Below, piece by piece: positions 26,826 through 34,062 of a DNA stretch of 47,158 bases; position 1 is the first letter of the stretch; each line of letters starts with the position of its first letter. The DNA comes from Fibrobacter sp. UBA4297 (GTDB lineage: Bacteria > Fibrobacterota > Fibrobacteria > Fibrobacterales > Fibrobacteraceae). The DNA is taken from NCBI RefSeq assembly GCF_002394865.1, contig NZ_DGUZ01000008.1:1-47158 (forward strand), given 5' to 3'. The position numbers were made by a program, and so were the translations under genes. Below the pieces are notes generated by a model. That model was not told where the DNA came from. It saw nothing but the letters and a program-made list of their open reading frames with translations, and did not search any database.

Positions 26826-27656
26826 ATGAAAGCGATTATCGAATACTCTGACTTCAGGCAGTACATGCGCGACTTTTACGAAGAGCGCAAGCTGCGACAT
26901 GTTTTCTCGTGGCGTGAATTTTCCAAAGCCGCCGGTTTCACCTCGTCCTCCTACATGAAGGTCGTCTGCGACGGGAAAAGCAACCTGAGTCGAATCGGTG
27001 TCGAACGTACCGGGCAGGCCATGGGGCTAGTCGGGTTCGAGATGGACTACTTCAGGGCGATGGTCAACTTCGGCCAAGAAACGGACGAAGTGAAAAAGAA
27101 AGCCGCCTACGCCGAAATGCTAGAAATCGCGAGAGTCCACAAAGTCCGAGTTGTCGAAGGCGATCTTTTTGAATTTTACGAAAGCTGGCGCAATCCGGTT
27201 TTGCGAGAACTCGCCCCGCTCATGCCAGGCGCCACTCCGGGCGAACTCGCCAAGATGTGCTACACGGATGTTTCCGCGGCCGACATCAAGCAATCCCTCG
27301 ATTTTTTGGTCAAGGCAGGGTTCCTCAACAAGACCGGAGAGAACACCTACACCCAAACCGAGACATCCATCAAGGGTTCTCCAGAAGCAACCAAACTCGC
27401 CATCCGCGACATGCACCGTGAAATGGCGAAAATTGCAGCCAATTCGCTCGACCTCGCCCGCACCGAGCGCAATTTCACTGGCGTCACCATGGGCATTTCC
27501 AAGGACTCTTACGAACAAATCGTCAAGGAACTCGATGAATGTCGCCGCAAAATCGTGAGCATTGCTGCAGGCGATAAAAACATTGAACAAGTTTATAGAC
27601 TAAATTTACAGTTATTCCCTCTCACAAGGAAAGCGAAGGAGAAAGGCAATGACTAA
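26826..27656 (+). CDS. TIGR02147 family protein (DUF4423), putative HTH regulator
   Basis: 276 residues, paralogue of 11438-12271 over its whole length: MKAIIEYSDFRQYMRDFYEERK, FSWREFSKAAGF, SSSYMKVVCDGKSNLS, AQAMGLVGFEMDYF, ELAPLMPGATPGELAKMC and the closing EQVYRLNLQLFPL. Start ATG 26826 aligns exactly with the start of the first copy; the open frame upstream to 26703 is promoter. It overlaps the following lipoprotein gene by 8 bases, whose AAGGAG site lies inside this gene. The repeated pairing suggests it controls, or acts with, the lipoprotein. Confidence 0.88.
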   Translation: MKAIIEYSDFRQYMRDFYEERKLRHVFSWREFSKAAGFTSSSYMKVVCDGKSNLSRIGVERTGQAMGLVGFEMDYFRAMVNFGQETDEVKKKAAYAEMLEIARVHKVRVVEGDLFEFYESWRNPVLRELAPLMPGATPGELAKMCYTDVSAADIKQSLDFLVKAGFLNKTGENTYTQTETSIKGSPEATKLAIRDMHREMAKIAANSLDLARTERNFTGVTMGISKDSYEQIVKELDECRRKIVSIAAGDKNIEQVYRLNLQLFPLTRKAKEKGND

Positions 27657-28623
27657 GTTGTTCAATAAATTCTTGACTATAAGCGTCGCGGCTTTCTCCG
27701 CACTTAGCCTCTCGGCCTGTTCAGACAAAATTGCAGGCACCGCCGAAGAGCCAAACCAGATTGCCCAAGGAACAGAGTCCAGTAGTTCTGCAGACCGCAC
27801 CATCGAATCGAGCTCCGACAAATCTACAGGACTCCCAAACGAATTTCCTATTATCACAAGCAGCGCCACAAGCCCAACGCCCTCGGTAGAAATTACATCT
27901 TCATCACGCAAAGAGGAAGATGGCTATGCCCCCATACACATGGATCCCGAACCATCAAGCAGTTCGGCAGGCGGCTTTGAAGGTGCAGGCAACCCAGATT
28001 TCGGCAATCCCGATTGTCAATGCAAAAGCGGCACAGCATGCTATTGCGGTTCAGATGGTAAGTCCGCATACACGCTTGACGACTATCTCAAAAATTATAA
28101 CATCACCGAAGTTTCTTACGACGACAATGTCCTTGCCTATAACGTGACCTTCAAAAGTTGCGATGTATCTCAAGAAACATGCTTTGAAAGCCCTGGCATT
28201 GCCGAGTTCAGGAAAATCGGATTGCATAAAGCAGCTACTCCAAAAGAGTTCAACGATTTAAGCTTCGTTTTCCCGACTGCAGCAAAATTCATGGGTGGTA
28301 GTTTACATGAAGTTGACGGTTGCCCGCTCTACGTGCTGAATATCAACGAGACCTCGCCTGCCGTACACATTCTCACAAAAATTACGAAGGACACCCTCAC
28401 AGTCGCAACGTTCTACGACAACTGCGATTACGAGCGCCGTCCGTTTGATATGCACGTCGGATTCCTGTTCTCGTACTGCGGAGAACTTTCCGAAAAACTG
28501 GAAATCGTCATGACTAATAAACTCAACGAAGCCATGACGCCATGCGGTTCTGAGGAATACAAAGAGTACATCAGCAAAAAAATACTGCCGACAACAGCAA
28601 CGTTCTCTCCAATACAAGATTAG
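27649..28623 (+). CDS. Ser-rich lipoprotein paired with a TIGR02147 gene
   Basis: 324 residues, function unknown. Lipobox LSACSDK followed by CSDKIAGTAEEPNQIAQ, which mirrors CSDDSVSGTSVEPNTVA of the lipoprotein at 9364 although the rest of the two proteins is unalike. Next is a Ser/Thr-rich linker (about 45-105) and a Cys-rich patch CQCKSGTACYCGSDGKSAY, then a compact domain with scattered Cys. Translationally coupled to the TIGR02147 gene. Likely anchored in the outer membrane. Confidence 0.8.
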   Translation: MTKLFNKFLTISVAAFSALSLSACSDKIAGTAEEPNQIAQGTESSSSADRTIESSSDKSTGLPNEFPIITSSATSPTPSVEITSSSRKEEDGYAPIHMDPEPSSSSAGGFEGAGNPDFGNPDCQCKSGTACYCGSDGKSAYTLDDYLKNYNITEVSYDDNVLAYNVTFKSCDVSQETCFESPGIAEFRKIGLHKAATPKEFNDLSFVFPTAAKFMGGSLHEVDGCPLYVLNINETSPAVHILTKITKDTLTVATFYDNCDYERRPFDMHVGFLFSYCGELSEKLEIVMTNKLNEAMTPCGSEEYKEYISKKILPTTATFSPIQD

Positions 28624-28658
28624 AGATAACTATCCGTTGCGTGAAAAATTAAATCGAA

Positions 28659-29803
28659 TTAATTTACATTCACTCTTTGCAAAGTGCGCCCAAGTCGCAC
28701 CAAGTAGGCGCCCGGCGTTTTGAACTTTGCACGGAGTGCGGATTCGAGAGCGTTGCGCGCGGCACCGGGTCCACATAAAAGTTCAACCTGCAAAGTTCCC
28801 AAGCAGCGCCCCTGCAAATCAAACACCGTCGCCGATTCCAAGGCGTTCACAAAACTGTCTAAGCGAGTTGCAATAGATGTCGTGCCCGAACTCGACGAAA
28901 CGCCCGCCGAGCTCGAAGGCGCCACGGAGCTGCTCGAAAGTCAGTATTCGAATGCGCCAAGGTCGGGCGCCTCGCCCACAAACGGAAATCCGAGATCTTC
29001 GCCCTTGTCAATAGCGCGGCTCCCCTTCTTGAGTTTCAAGAAGCCCACGTCGGGTATGCTGCCGTCCGCGTTGCGCGGGCCCAAGATTCCCGCGATGGTC
29101 GAGAGGTCCTTGCCGGTCACGGTCATGCTCGGGTCATCGAGACTCACGAAGTCATCCTCGGTCAAGTCGAGATTTAGGTTCCACGTGTTGTTCTCGCCGG
29201 CGGGGCATTCCACATAGTGGTCGATGTTCTGGCTTTCAATCTTTTCCCAGCATTCCCCGACTTGCGAATTCCTGTTCGGGAAGGCGATGTTGTTCTTGAG
29301 CACGTGCGCGTTGTCGTCGGTGAGCGGCGCCACCTCGGCAATGCGGTTCCCTTCAGAATCGAAGAGCGTCGATGCCATGGCAAATTCGCGGTCCTTGTTC
29401 ATGTACGACGTATTGTTGAGCCACTTGCTGCCCACGCCGGTGTAATTCGCGTAAAAGCCCGTCGCCTTGTTTTTCCAGGCGGCGCAGAACTTGATGGTAT
29501 GCCGCCCGCCACCGAGCGTGCTTTCGCCCATCTTGATGCCGTGTCCGTTGCCGTTCTTTGGGTTTCCAAGCCCGTAATCGCTGTAGCCGTTCCCCATGGC
29601 GTAGCAGTTTTCCAGCACCACAGGGAATTCCTGGTTGATGAAGTCGAATCCGTCGTCGCTGTTCCACCAGGAACGGCACCCAATGAACTTGGTCGTATCG
29701 CCCTCGCCTGGTTTCTGGTAGTGCGCACCGAAACCGTCGGCGTTTTCGCCGTCGCCCTGCCAGCCCAAGGGGTCGTAGTTGTCGTGGGCATCGCAGTTTG
29801 TCC
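28659..29803 (-). pseudogene. Pectate lyase (PL9-like) remnant with secretion tail
   Basis: C-terminal part of a polysaccharide lyase. The stretch NCDAHDNYDPLGWQG, ENADGFGAHYQ, FIGCRSWWNSDDGFDFI, NGHGIKMG and TIKFCAAWKNKATGFYAN is the parallel beta-helix core of family 9 pectate lyases. The 5' half is missing, replaced by transposase sequence. After EY a TGA (28943-28941) stops the frame, but the same frame continues directly into LSSSSVAPSSSAGVSSSSG and a C-terminal tail (TVFDLQGRCLGTL, KFKTPGAYLVRLGRTL) down to 28659. So the original gene encoded lyase, Ser linker and tail, and has lost both its start and its link to the tail. Confidence 0.85.
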
Positions 29804-30515
29804 CCGATTGTGCATTCCGCGGAGTCAGGCCAATCCAGGAAATTAGGCTTCTGGAACTGTCGAATTTTTTGATATTTCCAACGTGCGTAAAAAACTTCAG
29901 CGATGTTTCCAGACCGATCCCGGGAATGGAACATGCCAAGGCTATTTCTTCTTTCCTGCTGGTCTTGACCATTTCAAGTTGCCTGTTTCTGGCTCTTTCC
30001 ATGAGGGTTTCCAGACTGGATATTGTTTTCTTGATGATGGAAACGGCCTGGTCGTCGCTTAAATTGACCTGGGTTAGCGAATGCAGCACGTTCTTGCTTT
30101 GACGGATCTGTTTCTGCAAGTTGTCTATAACGGCATCAAGATGCTTGAGCCTTATTTCGTCGTCTGTCGGACAACTCCAACAAACGGTATTCTTTTCCGC
30201 TGCGAATTTCGCTATCGAATAGGCGTCGGCCCTGTCGTTCTTGCAGCGTCTGAGGTCGCTTTGCATATGCATTTTCACGGCAAACGGGTTGAAGACTGCA
30301 ACCGGATTCCCGCGGCTGGACAGGTATCTGGTGCAGTTCAGGTGATATTCTCCTGTAGCTTCCATCGCAAAACGAGACCCGGCCGGCACTTCGTTCAGAA
30401 GACGTTTGAAACCGCTGGAACCGTTTTCCAGCTTCAGATGATTCTTCTTGCCGTCCATAATCCAGGCTGCGTCGAAAGTGTCCTTGGAGATGTCGATGCC
30501 GACCCATGTTTCCAT
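28941..30515 (-). CDS. Chimeric open frame: IS110 transposase N-part fused to PL9 lyase C-part
   Basis: One uninterrupted 524-residue frame. Residues 1 to about 237 are an IS110-family DEDD transposase (VGIDISKDTFDAAW, MEATGEYH, KNDRADAYSIAKFA, then the Transposase_20 segment SIPGIGLETSLKFF and LISWIGLTPRNAQSG). From about residue 238 the sequence is pectate lyase. The transposase lacks the rest of Transposase_20 including the conserved Ser region, so it should be inactive. The lyase half lacks a signal peptide. Whether a fused protein is made is unknown; I treat it as a deletion or transposition scar. Confidence 0.85.
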   Translation of the reverse strand: METWVGIDISKDTFDAAWIMDGKKNHLKLENGSSGFKRLLNEVPAGSRFAMEATGEYHLNCTRYLSSRGNPVAVFNPFAVKMHMQSDLRRCKNDRADAYSIAKFAAEKNTVCWSCPTDDEIRLKHLDAVIDNLQKQIRQSKNVLHSLTQVNLSDDQAVSIIKKTISSLETLMERARNRQLEMVKTSRKEEIALACSIPGIGLETSLKFFTHVGNIKKFDSSRSLISWIGLTPRNAQSGTNCDAHDNYDPLGWQGDGENADGFGAHYQKPGEGDTTKFIGCRSWWNSDDGFDFINQEFPVVLENCYAMGNGYSDYGLGNPKNGNGHGIKMGESTLGGGRHTIKFCAAWKNKATGFYANYTGVGSKWLNNTSYMNKDREFAMASTLFDSEGNRIAEVAPLTDDNAHVLKNNIAFPNRNSQVGECWEKIESQNIDHYVECPAGENNTWNLNLDLTEDDFVSLDDPSMTVTGKDLSTIAGILGPRNADGSIPDVGFLKLKKGSRAIDKGEDLGFPFVGEAPDLGAFEY

Positions 30516-30715
30516 TTTAAGATTCCTTTGCTATATTGTTAACGGGTAATCACCCCACGCCCCATTGTCCAAAGGTATTCGGCATCTGCGTTTTGCCAGC
30601 ATACTTGTTCGGGGTCCTGGGTTGAGGGAGATGGGTCCCAATGTCATGCACTGCGTCTGGCGCTACCGAGCGCTCGGGTTGCCCATCTCCTACCCATTTC
30701 TAAAAATAGACTAAT
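29797..30715 (-). mobile_element. Truncated IS110-family insertion sequence
   Basis: Contains the 5' non-coding end and the first two-thirds of the transposase; the right end is lost at the junction with the lyase gene near 29797-29806. IS110 elements lack conventional inverted repeats, so the outer left boundary (placed near 30715) is an estimate. Confidence 0.75.
30519..30700 (-). ncRNA. IS110 left-end non-coding region, candidate bridge RNA
   Basis: About 180 nt between the element edge and the transposase start. It contains a long-range 9-bp stem, GGAGATGGG (30627-30635) with CCCATCTCC (30682-30690), enclosing a 12-bp palindrome CCGAGCGCTCGG (30666-30677). IS110 elements with a long 5' non-coding end encode a target-specifying bridge RNA there. 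The assignment is by position and structure only. Confidence 0.4.
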
Positions 30716-30771
30716 GAAGGAGTGATTTTCGTTTCTTTTAAATATAGGACTGAGCGCAGAGAGTTTCTGTA

Positions 30772-31255
30772 ATCTTGTTCACGACTTCGCACTTCACGAC
30801 GACCTTCTCGTAGAACTTGGCGGTTCCTTCGGTAGCGTTGATACTGAAGCCGAGCTTCTGGAAAACGCCGCAAGCCGAATGTCGCGACAGGCCGCTTGCG
30901 GACTGGCATGACTGAGGCGAGGATGTTTCTACAACTCCTTACCGATTTCGATGGCCTATTCAGACAAGTTAACATTGTCGAATAAGCTAATCAGAACGGC
31001 ACCTTCGTTCGGGAGGAAGGAACCTGCGGCTTCCTGGCTCTTGTAGTAAGCGAGGGCGTAGTCGTCGGAGAGGCCAAGGACTTCGATTATGAAGACCGTT
31101 CGGCTCACGCCTCACTCCCACCTAAAGGTCGCCATGCCCACGTAAGCACTAAAGTACTAAGTGGTCAAAGGTCGCCTTCGACGACTCGTTAAAATGAGTC
31201 GCCTCCGGCTCACAGGCGTGTTGCAAACCTTGGAGACCAGCGGCACCGTGCGGGA
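30772..31255 (-). pseudogene. Decayed partial copy of carB
   Basis: Three blocks match the intact carB in order and orientation: 30772-30863 with about 36057-36148, 30934-31085 with about 36148-36299, and 31216-31255 with about 36472-36502. A 70-bp insert carrying a CCGCAAGC/GCTTGCGG stem (30868-30902) separates the first two. A 130-bp unrelated stretch replaces about 170 bp of carB between the second and third. Substitutions and frame breaks make it non-coding. Confidence 0.9.
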
Positions 31256-31265
31256 AAATTCTTCC

Positions 31266-31283
31266 TTGGGCGTTCCCGCCCAA
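31266..31283. repeat. Perfect hairpin TTGGGCG / CGCCCAA
   Basis: 7-bp stem with a TTCC loop, beside the carB fragment. A second small hairpin, CGGCA-CCACAA-TGCCG, follows near 31294. Unknown role. Confidence 0.5.
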
Positions 31284-31349
31284 CCTCATAAAACGGCACC
31301 ACAATGCCGCCCCAAGGGGTCACTATCCCTAACGCAAATGCAGCTAGGC

Positions 31350-31378
31350 TTGCTTTTTTTACTCAAAAAAGATATATT
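31350..31378 (+). promoter_or_regulatory. Promoter of the vapBC-like operon
   Basis: TTGCTT (31350-31355), 17-bp spacer, TATATT (31373-31378), 22 bp before the antitoxin start; AGAGG lies in between. Confidence 0.7.
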
Positions 31379-31400
31379 ATTAGAAAAAGAGGACAAAATC

Positions 31401-31673
31401 ATGACTACGGATGTTTTGAATAAAGAAATTCGAGCCCTGCCCAGCAAGTACATCTCGCAGGTAGAGAAGTTTGTTCTCTACCTGAAACTAAAAATGGAAT
31501 TTGGGAAGATTGAGCGCGATATGAACGAGACTCTCAACCGCAAGGAATCGTTTCTTGACGCACTCAAGAGTTGGCGTCAAGGATGTTCGCCTGATGACGA
31601 TTTTTCTAAAGACCTTGAGGCTGGACGCGTCGTAGAATATCCCGATGCAAGCAAGGCTAATATCTGGGGGTAA
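31401..31673 (+). CDS. VapB-like antitoxin (DUF2281-type N-terminus)
   Basis: 90 residues. The start TDVLNKEIRALPSKYISQVEKFVLYLKLK has the LPxKYxxxVxxFxxxLK pattern of DUF2281-type antitoxins; a charged, probably disordered tail (SPDDDFSKDLEAGRVVEYPD) would bind the toxin. ATG 31401 has AGAGG upstream; the open frame further up (to 31161) crosses the carB fragment and promoter. One base separates its stop from the toxin start. Confidence 0.8.
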   Translation: MTTDVLNKEIRALPSKYISQVEKFVLYLKLKMEFGKIERDMNETLNRKESFLDALKSWRQGCSPDDDFSKDLEAGRVVEYPDASKANIWG

Positions 31674-31674
31674 G

Positions 31675-32103
31675 ATGGACAAGAGATTCTTGCTGGATTC
31701 CAACCTTATTTCCGAACTTTCCAAGCCACAGCCAAATACCAACGTTTTAACAAACATACAAAGATTTGAGCCTTTATGTACAATCTCGGCAATAACCTTG
31801 CAAGAGGCTCTCTTCGGTGTCGAACTCCTGCCAGACGGTTCCCGAAAGAATAAACTGAAGGAATATGTTGAAATCGTAAAGCAAAAATTTGATGTCATTC
31901 CGTATGACGCAACTGCAGCGGCTTATTATGCCGAGGTAGTCGCCAAATGCAACAAGGCCGGGCAACCAAGACCGATATGCGACTCTCAAATCGCAGCAAC
32001 AGCCTTGGCCAACGATTTGATTCTTGTAACGCGGAATACAAAAGATTTCGAACCTATCGCAAAAATCACTCCCCTAAAATTGGAGAATTGGTTCGAAGCC
32101 TAA
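31675..32103 (+). CDS. VapC-like PIN-domain toxin
   Basis: 142 residues, the usual VapC size. Acidic metal-binding residues are in place: Asp8 in FLLDSNLISEL, Glu in TISAITLQEALFG, Asp in PICDSQIAATA and a final Asp in TRNTKDFEPI. By family a Mg2+-dependent RNase cutting tRNA or rRNA; target unknown. Coupled to the antitoxin gene. Confidence 0.9.
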   Translation: MDKRFLLDSNLISELSKPQPNTNVLTNIQRFEPLCTISAITLQEALFGVELLPDGSRKNKLKEYVEIVKQKFDVIPYDATAAAYYAEVVAKCNKAGQPRPICDSQIAATALANDLILVTRNTKDFEPIAKITPLKLENWFEA

Positions 32104-32105
32104 AC

Positions 32106-32174
32106 ATATTATTGTGAGTTGGTCGAAAGACCCAGATTCAACCTAATTCGGCGGGCAGACTGTCCCGCCATTTT
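32106..32174 (+). repeat. 69-bp structured element, copy A
   Basis: Starts ATATTATT, contains GAGTTGGTC-GAAAGA-CCCAG and AACCTAATTCGG, then the hairpin GGCGGG-CAGACTGT-CCCGCC and ATTTT. It begins 3 bp after the vapC stop and may also end that transcript. Copy B is at 32701-32769. Possible small RNA. Confidence 0.7.
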
Positions 32175-32192
32175 CATAGCGACAAATCCCAT

Positions 32193-32351
32193 ATGACTGA
32201 TAAAAACAAAAAAATCCAGGAAGCCCCTCGTTCAGAAGTTCTTGAAAAAGAAGTCCAAAAAGAAGCGGATGCGTTATGGGAAAGCGGCGTGTTAGGTGCT
32301 GACGCCATTGAGCAAATCGGCATAGAACACTGGAGAACACCGTATCTCTAA
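32193..32351 (+). CDS. Small open frame, 52 residues, unknown
   Basis: Begins MTDKNKKIQEAPRSEVLEKE, highly charged and helical, and ends EHWRTPYL. Composition is protein-like, and it starts 18 bp after element A. No clear Shine-Dalgarno (only AGCGAC nearby), so translation is uncertain. Converges on 32363-32602 with an 11-bp gap. Confidence 0.4.
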   Translation: MTDKNKKIQEAPRSEVLEKEVQKEADALWESGVLGADAIEQIGIEHWRTPYL

Positions 32352-32362
32352 AAACGCTCCCT

Positions 32363-32602
32363 TTATAAGTTTTTCCCTGTTATACGGAAAAAAGCTTGTT
32401 CAGGAGTTAATGAAACAACTTCTACAGACGCCTTTGCATCAAGAAGTTTCAGAGAATCCATAACAAGATCCAGTGTTACCAAATAGGAATGACCATCGCA
32501 TTCTACCGACATTTTCGAGTTTGAGCCATCGCACATCCGCGTTTTAACGCCAGCAGCCTTTAAGAGATTACCAAGATAAGTCAATTCGTCCAGCAGAACC
32601 AT
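32363..32602 (-). CDS. Small protein of unknown function
   Basis: 79 residues (MVLLDELTYLGNLLKAAGV to FFRITGKNL). A good AGGAG lies 10 nt upstream of ATG 32602. An N-terminal helix, then strand-rich sequence with DGSNSKMSVECDGHSYLV. No family recognised. It sits alone between the two 69-bp elements. Confidence 0.6.
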   Translation of the reverse strand: MVLLDELTYLGNLLKAAGVKTRMCDGSNSKMSVECDGHSYLVTLDLVMDSLKLLDAKASVEVVSLTPEQAFFRITGKNL

Positions 32603-32700
32603 TGGGAAATTTGCTCCTAGAATACTTTATCCTAATATAACCAAAACTCTATTCGGAGTCAATAGTTGTTTTTTTTGCTGTTTTGAAGATAAAAAACTGT

Positions 32701-32769
32701 ATATTATTAGCGAGCTGGTCGATTGCACCAGGTTTAACCTAATTCGGTGATCGACGGTCCCACCATTTT
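32701..32769 (+). repeat. 69-bp structured element, copy B
   Basis: Same plan as copy A: ATATTATT, GAGCTGGT-CGATTGC-ACCAG, AACCTAATTCGG, then a GGTG/CACC stem and CCATTTT. Paired positions change together between the copies (U-G to C-G in stem 1, C-G to U-A in stem 2). The surrounding 274-bp gap (32603-32876) holds nothing else I can identify besides the terminator at 32790. Confidence 0.7.
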
Positions 32770-32787
32770 AACAAAGTAAAAATCGAA

Positions 32788-32810
32788 AAGGGCGAACTAT
32801 GCCCGCCCCT
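32788..32810 (-). terminator. Terminator of the DUF262/methyltransferase operon
   Basis: Minus strand GGGCG, loop GGCATAGTT, CGCCC then TTTT; 67 bp after the DUF262-HNH stop. Confidence 0.5.
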
Positions 32811-32876
32811 TCTTTACCAATATGAAAAAGTATTTGAGCAACGCATAAAAGGTTTTTAACCGTTTGAATTCGTTCT

Positions 32877-34049
32877 TTATCTATTCCCTTTTGCTCGGTT
32901 ATGTGACTTGCAAAGCATTTCGCAATTGGCTCGGTCAGTAGCGCCGCCCTTACTCCACGCAGTCACATGGTCGGCATCCATTTCGGCAAGTTTCCAAATT
33001 TTATTTTTGTTTGCATTATCAGACATCGCACAGTAAGGACAATTGGAATGTCCATTTTCTTGCGCCTCAATCGTCTGCTTTTGATAAGCAGCCTTTTTCG
33101 TTCGTTCGTCAAAAACACGGATATTTAATAGCGACTTATCTTCTTCGCCACCGAGAACATATTCAAAGATTCCTCTATTATTCGTTACAAAGTCATCGGC
33201 AAGAAGTTCTTCTACTCGTTTCCAGACCTCATCAGAATTGTAGCCATTTGTATGGAACTTTTCGTAAAGACGCCCCCACTCCAAGCCACGCATTTCAGAC
33301 GTCGTCTCCTTGAATGTCGCATCAATCCAGTCAATTACTGTATCAAAATATATTTTGATTTCATTGATATCCGTATCGTTACGGTGCATACTCATGTATT
33401 GTTCTACACTCTGCGAATTACGGGCAGCAACCCATTCCAAAGCAGTGTGCAGATAATCCTGACGATTTGCACTCCCCGAAACATAATCGGACCAAACATT
33501 TATTTTTGGGCTGTTAGAATTTGAGAATTGTTCCTTCGCCTTAGTCACAAAGGAGCCCGAATAAATGGCATTCAAAAGTTCCTGATCGTTCAACGGAACA
33601 CCAGCAATATTGATTGTCTTGAACCATTCCTTGATTTCGGTCTCTTCGCCCTCGCAAATATAGACAAGCAATTTTGTATTGTTGATTTTCTGCTGGATTT
33701 CTTCGTTAAGCCCGGCAAAATACTGTTCCATTCCATTTCCATCTTTTATGGCAAACTTGCCCGTAACAAATCGACCGATAGAAGTAATTCGCTGCTGACC
33801 GTCGAGAATTTCAAGTTTACCGTCTTGGCGGCGATTGAAATAAATGAGACCTAGCGGATAGCCTTTCAAAATAGAATCGATAACCGCGACATCCTTCTTG
33901 CCATCGGCATAAATGTAGTTGCGTTGGTATTCCGGCTGTATGACGAGATTTCCGTTCAAGCCATACAAGCCCTTATTTTCGAGGGTGTTATAGACAAAGC
34001 CCTTGCAAATTTGTTCAATAGTGAAGTCTGTGCGAAGTTCGGTTTTCAT
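32877..34049 (-). CDS. DUF262 and HNH endonuclease domain protein
   Basis: 390 residues. The N-terminal DUF262 (ParB/sulfiredoxin-like, NTP-binding) shows IQPEYQRNYIY, KGYPLGLIYFN and the hallmark DGQQR at residues 83-87. The C-terminal 60 residues are a Zn-supported HNH nuclease: CPYC, then EMDADHVTAWSKGGATDRANCEMLCKSHN cut here into D-H, N and H roles. Related to the fused GmrSD-like and Brex-accessory DUF262 nucleases, but with HNH instead of DUF1524. Start ATG 34049, with AGGAGACC upstream overlapping the end of the methyltransferase gene 14 bp away. Probably the restriction or effector half of a two-gene module. Confidence 0.88.
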   Translation of the reverse strand: MKTELRTDFTIEQICKGFVYNTLENKGLYGLNGNLVIQPEYQRNYIYADGKKDVAVIDSILKGYPLGLIYFNRRQDGKLEILDGQQRITSIGRFVTGKFAIKDGNGMEQYFAGLNEEIQQKINNTKLLVYICEGEETEIKEWFKTINIAGVPLNDQELLNAIYSGSFVTKAKEQFSNSNSPKINVWSDYVSGSANRQDYLHTALEWVAARNSQSVEQYMSMHRNDTDINEIKIYFDTVIDWIDATFKETTSEMRGLEWGRLYEKFHTNGYNSDEVWKRVEELLADDFVTNNRGIFEYVLGGEEDKSLLNIRVFDERTKKAAYQKQTIEAQENGHSNCPYCAMSDNANKNKIWKLAEMDADHVTAWSKGGATDRANCEMLCKSHNRAKGNR

Positions 34050-34062
34050 TTTGAAAGGTCTC

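Noticed and set aside
28941..28943. TGA as selenocysteine or readthrough codon joining lyase and tail
   Set aside because: No SECIS-like structure was recognised, and the gene already lacks its 5' half, so a simple nonsense change is more likely.
32106..32769. Integron attC sites flanking a gene cassette
   Set aside because: One RYYYAAC-type heptamer is present in each 69-bp element, but the matching GTTRRRY at the other end is missing and no integrase is seen.
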